Below, in pieces: positions 60,501-64,000 of a stretch of 64,000 nt of DNA (positions are counted from its first letter, which is position 1; each line of letters begins with the position of its first letter). Position numbers and translations under genes: made by a program. Source of the stretch: Streptomyces sp. NBC_01716 (GTDB lineage: Bacteria; Actinomycetota; Actinomycetes; Streptomycetales; Streptomycetaceae); assembly GCF_036248275.1 (NCBI RefSeq), contig NZ_CP109181.1, forward strand, positions 7,688,001 to 7,752,000. Direction: 5' to 3'. The notes beneath the pieces are model-generated. The model was not told the origin of the DNA, searched no databases, and was given only the letters and a program-made list of their open reading frames with translations.

Positions 60501-63500
60501 GCCGAGCGCGGCGGGGTCGCGGTACAGGTCGTGGTCGGAGCGGCGGACGACGGGGGCCGCCGCGAGGTCCAGGTGTACTCCCGTGACCAGGAAGCGACCG
60601 ACCTGCCGTGGAACCGGCACGCCACCGGTGTGCTCACCGCGAGCACCTCGGCCGGCGGCAGCGAACTGACCGAGTGGCCCCCGCCCGGGGCCGAGCCGCT
60701 GGACCTCGATGTCGACACCCTCTACGAGGAGTTGGTCGGCATGGGCCTGGCGTACGGGCCGACCTTCCGCGGGCTGCGCGCCGCCTGGCGGGCCGGCGAC
60801 GAGGTGTTCGCCGACATCGCCCTGCCCGACGATGCCAAGGCGGACGCCTTCGGCCTGCACCCGGCCCTCTTCGACGCGGGTCTGCACGCCATCGGACTCT
60901 CCCCGGCGGGAACCGGCGACTCGGCCATGCTGCCGTTCGCCTGGTCCGGAGTGGAACTGCACGCCGCCGGCGCGAGCGCGCTGCGCGTACGCATCACCGC
61001 CGTGCGGGACGGTGTGGCGGCCCTGACGATCGCCGACGCGACCGGGCAGCCCGTCGCGACGGTCGACTCCCTGGTGCTGCGGCCCCTCACGGACGTCAAG
61101 ACCAAGCCCCGTACGGAATCGCTGTACCACGTCACCCTGGCCCCGGTCCCCGCCGGGAGCACCCAGGCCGAACCGCCGTCCGACGCCGAGATGTTCCGTC
61201 TCCCGGGCGGATCGGACGTGCGCGCGGCGGTCAATCTGGCCCTGGAGGCGCTCCAGTCCGCCGAGTCCCGGCTGGTGGTCGTCACGCGCGGCGCGGTCTC
61301 CGTCAACGGCGGCGACGTCGCCGACCTGGCCGCCGCGGCCGTCTGGGGTCTGGTCCGCACCGCCCAGACCGAGGACCCCGACCGGTTCTTCCTGATCGAT
61401 CTGGACGGAGACGCCGACGGGGTGGCGGACGCGGACAACGCCGCGCTGGCACTGGCGCTTTCGACCGGTGAGCCGCGTGTGGTCGTACGCGACGGTGTCG
61501 CCCACGCGCCCCGGCTGGCCCGCGTGACCGCGGCGCCCGAGACCGGGGACGCACCGGCGCCGACGTTCGGCGACGAGGTGCTGATCACCGGTGGGGTGGG
61601 AGTCCTGGGCGCCCTGATGGCCCGGCATCTCGTCACCGAGTACGGCGTGTCGCGGCTGCTGCTGACCGGTCGCCGGGGCCTGGAAACGCCCGGTGCGGCC
61701 GAGCTGGTGGAGGAACTGACCGGGCTGGGCGCCGAGGTCGAGGTCGCCGCGTGCGACGTCGGCGACCGCGAGGCGCTGGCCGCGCTGCTGGCCGGGCGTT
61801 CGCTCACCGGCGTCGTACACGCGGCGGGTGTCCTGGACGACGGTGTGATCGCGTCGCTGACACCCGAGCGGGTGGACCGGGTGATGCGCCCGAAGGTGGA
61901 CGCGGCCCTGTATCTGCACGAGCTGACGCGCGACATGGACCTGAGCGCCTTCGTGCTGTTCTCCTCGGCCGCCGGTGTGATCGGCTCGCCGGGGCAGGGC
62001 AACTACGCGGCGGCCAACGCCTACTTGGACGCTCTCGCCGAGCACCGCCGGGCGAGCGGCCTGCCCGCCCAGTCGCTCGCCTGGGGCGTGTGGCAGACCA
62101 GCACCGGCATGGCCGGGACCCTGACTGACACCGACAAGTCCCGTATCGAACGCGGCGGCATCCTCTCCCTGTCCCACGCCGAGGGGCTGGCGCTCTTCGA
62201 CGCCGCCGCGCGGGCGGACGAACCCGCCGCGCTTGTCCCCGTCAAGCTCGACCTGCCCGCCGTCCGCGCCAGTGGCTCCGTACCGGACCTGCTGCGCGGA
62301 CTGATCCCCGTCGTCACCCGTGGCACCGCCCGCACCCGCGCCGACGCGGACGGGCTCCGCGAAAGGCTCGCCGGGCTGTCCGAGGACCAGCGCCTGGACC
62401 TGCTGCTGAACCTGGTCCGCGCCCAGGCCGCCACCACGCTCGGCTACGCCGGACCGCACGCCGTCGACCCGGAGCGCGCCTTCCGTGACCTGGGTGTCGA
62501 CTCGCTGGCGGCGATGGAACTGCGCAACGGGCTCGGCCAGTCCACCGGTCTGCGCCTGCCCGTCACGCTGGTCTTCGACTACCCCAACCCCACCGTGCTC
62601 GCGCGCCACCTCCTCGACGAGGTCTCGGGAACGGTGCACGAGGCCCGTGTCACCTCAGTCGCGACCCCGGCCGGCGACGACCCGATCGCGATCGTCGCCA
62701 TGGCCTGCCGCTACCCCGGAGGGGTGACCTCGCCGGAGGAACTGTGGCAGCTGGTCGACAGCGGCACGGACGCCATCTCCGACTTCCCCACCGACCGCGG
62801 CTGGAACCTGGAGCGGATCTACGACCCCACGGGCACCCGCCCCCGGACCAGCTATGTCGACAAGGGCGGATTCCTGCACGACGCGGCCGAGTTCGACCCC
62901 GGCTTCTTCGGGATCGCCCCGAACGAGGCCCTGGTCATGGACCCGCAGCAGCGGCTGCTGCTGGAAGCGTCCTGGGAGGCGCTTGAGCGCGCGGGGATCG
63001 ACCCGACGACGCTCAAGGGCAGCCCGACCGGCGTGTTCGCCGGAATGATGTACCACGACTACACCCACAACAGCAGCACCGGCGCCATCGCCTCCGGCCG
63101 CGTCTCCTACACCCTGGGGCTCGAAGGCCCCGCGGTGACCGTCGACACCGCCTGCTCGTCCTCCCTGGTCGCCCTGCATCTCGCGGCCCAGGCGCTGCGG
63201 TCGGGCGAGTGCACGCTCGCCCTGGCCGGCGGCGTCACCGTGATGGCCGCGCCGGACAACTTCGTGGAGTTCAGCGAGCAGCGGGGCCTGGCCACCGACG
63301 GCCGCTGCAAGTCCTTCGCCGCCGCCGCCGACGGCGCCAGCTGGAGCGAGGGCGTCGGCATGCTCCTGGTGGAGCGGCTGTCGGACGCCCGCCGCAACGG
63401 CCACCCGGTGCTGGCCCTCGTACGTGGCTCGGCGACCAACCAGGACGGTGCCAGCAACGGTCTGACCGCTCCCAACGGGCCGTCCCAGCAACGTGTGATC

Positions 63501-64000
63501 AAGCAGGCGCTGGCCAACGCGGGCCTCGCGGGCGCCGATGTGGACACGGTCGAGGCGCACGGCACGGGCACCACCCTCGGTGACCCCATCGAGGCGCAGG
63601 CGCTGCTGGCCACCTACGGCCAGGGCCGCCCCGACGACCGGCCGCTCTGGCTGGGCTCGATCAAGTCCAACATCGGCCACGCACAGGCCGCCGCGGGTGT
63701 CGCGGGCATCATCAAGATGGTCCAGGCGATGCACCACGCCAAACTTCCCCGGACGCTGCACGTGGACGAGCCGACCCCCCAGGTGGACTGGGAGGCCGGA
63801 GACGTACAACTCCTCACCGAGCCGAGGGAGTGGCCGCACGACGGCCGCCCGCGCCGCGCGGGCGTCTCCTCCTTCGGCATCAGCGGAACCAACGCCCACG
63901 TCATCATCGAAGAGGCCGCCCCGGCCGAGGAAGAGCCGGTGGAGCGGCGGGAGTTGCCCGTCGTCCCCCTGGTGCTGTCCGCCCGGACCCGTACGGCCCT
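57537..64000 (+). CDS. Type I modular polyketide synthase, partial (module plus next KS)
   Basis: This gene runs off the window; about 2154 residues are visible. After a docking helix (SNDDRLREYLRLATGELQQT) come a KS (Cys about 197) and an AT with GHSQGE and YASH (about 750-753), the methylmalonyl-CoA signature. A complete DH follows (HVVEGSILFP, His 948; LHPALFDAGLH, Asp 1113). Then come a KR (TGGVGVLG; LDD B-type; SSAAG, Tyr and Asn present) and an ACP (LGVDSL, Ser about 1656). A second module starts with a KS (about 1715-2120, Cys 1873) and the beginning of its AT linker. ATG 57537 or 57543 is the start, 43-49 bases after the previous PKS stop. The full module should make an alpha-methyl alkene. 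Confidence 0.92.
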   Translation, partial: MTMSKDSNDDRLREYLRLATGELQQTRRRLREVEDREREPIAIVGMACRFPGGAVSPEGLWNVVAEGVDTVGEFPTDRGWDLDGLYDPDGTREDTTYVNKGSFLEGAGDFDPEFFGISPLEAMAMDPQQRLLLETSWEAVERAGIDPPSLKGSATGVFAGLVYHDYPSSSVTGALVSGRVAYTMGLEGPAVTVDTACSSSLVALDMAIKALRSGECSLALAGGVTVMSTPVTYVEFSRQRGLSTDGRCRAFAASADGTGWGEGVGMLLVERLSDARRSGHPILAVIRGSAVNQDGASNGITAPNGPSQRRVIQAALANADLTTADVDVVEAHGTATTLGDPIEAQALLATYGQDHTEDRPLWLGSVKSNIGHTQAAAGVAGVIKMVQALRHGTLPKTLHVDEPTGQVDWAAGNVRLLTETRDWPEGEGPRRAAVSSFGASGTNAHVVLEEAPRAGDVPDVSGEDAPAESVPEERKSRDLPVVPWLISGKTEATVRAYAERLRDEVADARPLDVGWSLATQRAAYEYRAAVLAPDQEGFAQGLEALVQGEAPVATARPGSGAVMVFPGQGSQWVGMAVELMASSPVFAERMAACEKALSPFVDWSLGEALGDEALLERVDVVQPVLWAVMVSLAGLWRHYGVEPVGVVGHSQGEIAAASVAGALTLEDGARVVALRSKALLALSGQGGMVSVALPRDETERLISRWGTRTGIAVVNGGTSTVVSGEVGALDELIASCEADGVRARRIQVDYASHSAQVERIEQELLDVLAPVKPRAAQIPFYSTVTGGLLDTTGMDAGYWYRNLRQTVEFDLVIRKLTEQGVGVFIEASPHPVLAPSMEQTTIGTLRRNDGGLDRLLTVLAQAHTHGVSVDWEKVYEGTGAGQAEVPTYAFQHRRFWLTDEIANADAASMGLGSLGHPLLGAMVMLAGSDEVVLTGRLSTGSLPWLTDHVVEGSILFPGTGFVELVVRAGDEVGCGRIEELTIEAPLVLAERGGVAVQVVVGAADDGGRREVQVYSRDQEATDLPWNRHATGVLTASTSAGGSELTEWPPPGAEPLDLDVDTLYEELVGMGLAYGPTFRGLRAAWRAGDEVFADIALPDDAKADAFGLHPALFDAGLHAIGLSPAGTGDSAMLPFAWSGVELHAAGASALRVRITAVRDGVAALTIADATGQPVATVDSLVLRPLTDVKTKPRTESLYHVTLAPVPAGSTQAEPPSDAEMFRLPGGSDVRAAVNLALEALQSAESRLVVVTRGAVSVNGGDVADLAAAAVWGLVRTAQTEDPDRFFLIDLDGDADGVADADNAALALALSTGEPRVVVRDGVAHAPRLARVTAAPETGDAPAPTFGDEVLITGGVGVLGALMARHLVTEYGVSRLLLTGRRGLETPGAAELVEELTGLGAEVEVAACDVGDREALAALLAGRSLTGVVHAAGVLDDGVIASLTPERVDRVMRPKVDAALYLHELTRDMDLSAFVLFSSAAGVIGSPGQGNYAAANAYLDALAEHRRASGLPAQSLAWGVWQTSTGMAGTLTDTDKSRIERGGILSLSHAEGLALFDAAARADEPAALVPVKLDLPAVRASGSVPDLLRGLIPVVTRGTARTRADADGLRERLAGLSEDQRLDLLLNLVRAQAATTLGYAGPHAVDPERAFRDLGVDSLAAMELRNGLGQSTGLRLPVTLVFDYPNPTVLARHLLDEVSGTVHEARVTSVATPAGDDPIAIVAMACRYPGGVTSPEELWQLVDSGTDAISDFPTDRGWNLERIYDPTGTRPRTSYVDKGGFLHDAAEFDPGFFGIAPNEALVMDPQQRLLLEASWEALERAGIDPTTLKGSPTGVFAGMMYHDYTHNSSTGAIASGRVSYTLGLEGPAVTVDTACSSSLVALHLAAQALRSGECTLALAGGVTVMAAPDNFVEFSEQRGLATDGRCKSFAAAADGASWSEGVGMLLVERLSDARRNGHPVLALVRGSATNQDGASNGLTAPNGPSQQRVIKQALANAGLAGADVDTVEAHGTGTTLGDPIEAQALLATYGQGRPDDRPLWLGSIKSNIGHAQAAAGVAGIIKMVQAMHHAKLPRTLHVDEPTPQVDWEAGDVQLLTEPREWPHDGRPRRAGVSSFGISGTNAHVIIEEAAPAEEEPVERRELPVVPLVLSARTRTA

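Noticed and set aside
57156..62639. Two more long minus-strand open frames opposite the second PKS
   Set aside because: Same shadow effect; low-complexity composition and no ribosome sites.
1..64000. CRISPR array
   Set aside because: No regularly spaced direct repeats of 25-40 bases were seen and no cas-like gene is present.

Overview
The window reads as chromosomal DNA of a Streptomyces-like actinomycete. It is G+C rich with strong third-position GC bias, uses many GTG and occasional TTG or CTG starts, and has GTGA or ATGA gene overlaps throughout. It carries gene sets typical of that group: a urease cluster in the order ureABCFGD, a secreted tripeptidyl-aminopeptidase-like protein, bioBAD divergent from bioF, F420/LLM enzymes and a modular type I polyketide synthase. 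No rRNA, tRNA or CRISPR array was recognised.

Layout. 1-11 kb is core-like: the sbcC 3' end, an SDR oxidoreductase, a DUF885 hydrolase, an Lrp regulator divergent from a trans-sulfuration enzyme, an ACT-GNAT membrane protein, a frameshifted phoD with PHO-box-like repeats, a GntR regulator and a ROK regulator. About 11.5-24.4 kb is accessory. It holds a sugar ABC importer with a FAD oxidoreductase and AraC regulator, an ISAs1-family insertion sequence, and two lower-G+C minus-strand operons. One encodes a small protein, a DUF6879 protein and an XRE/DUF5753 regulator. The other encodes a radical SAM protein, a DnaQ-type exonuclease broken by an in-frame TGA, a dTMP-kinase-like protein, a resolvase-like protein and a HATPase. 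Both operons have the same 11-bp palindrome upstream. The region is bounded by two broken genes: a chimeric HATPase/resolvase-like remnant near 11.5 kb and a mismatch-specific DNA glycosylase that loses its C-terminus near 24.46 kb.

24.4-43.5 kb returns to core-like content: purB, an SGNH esterase, a small foldback (MITE-like) element, paired CNNM/CorC proteins, an LLM oxidoreductase, an RHH-PP2C-Doc-like operon, a methyltransferase, the biotin genes, an anti-sigma-type HATPase, an NlpC/P60 hydrolase under a ydaO-type c-di-AMP riboswitch, a ClpP paralogue lacking the usual catalytic His, an orphan YefM/Phd antitoxin, a DUF4333 lipoprotein, and a TetR regulator divergent from a membrane protein. 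43.6-50.7 kb is urease, the secreted peptidase and an acyltransferase.

50.9 kb to the end is the edge of a type I PKS cluster: an editing thioesterase, an acyl-CoA carboxylase epsilon subunit, a one-module PKS (KS-AT-DH*-KR-ACP, malonyl type, eroded DH) and a second PKS running off the window (KS-AT-DH-KR-ACP, methylmalonyl type, then KS). Epsilon subunit, extender-selecting ATs and editing thioesterase together suggest a self-supplied reduced polyketide. The first PKS begins with a docking helix, so the loading module lies elsewhere.

Functions are inferred from protein motifs and gene order by eye. No alignments, database searches or GC computations were run.
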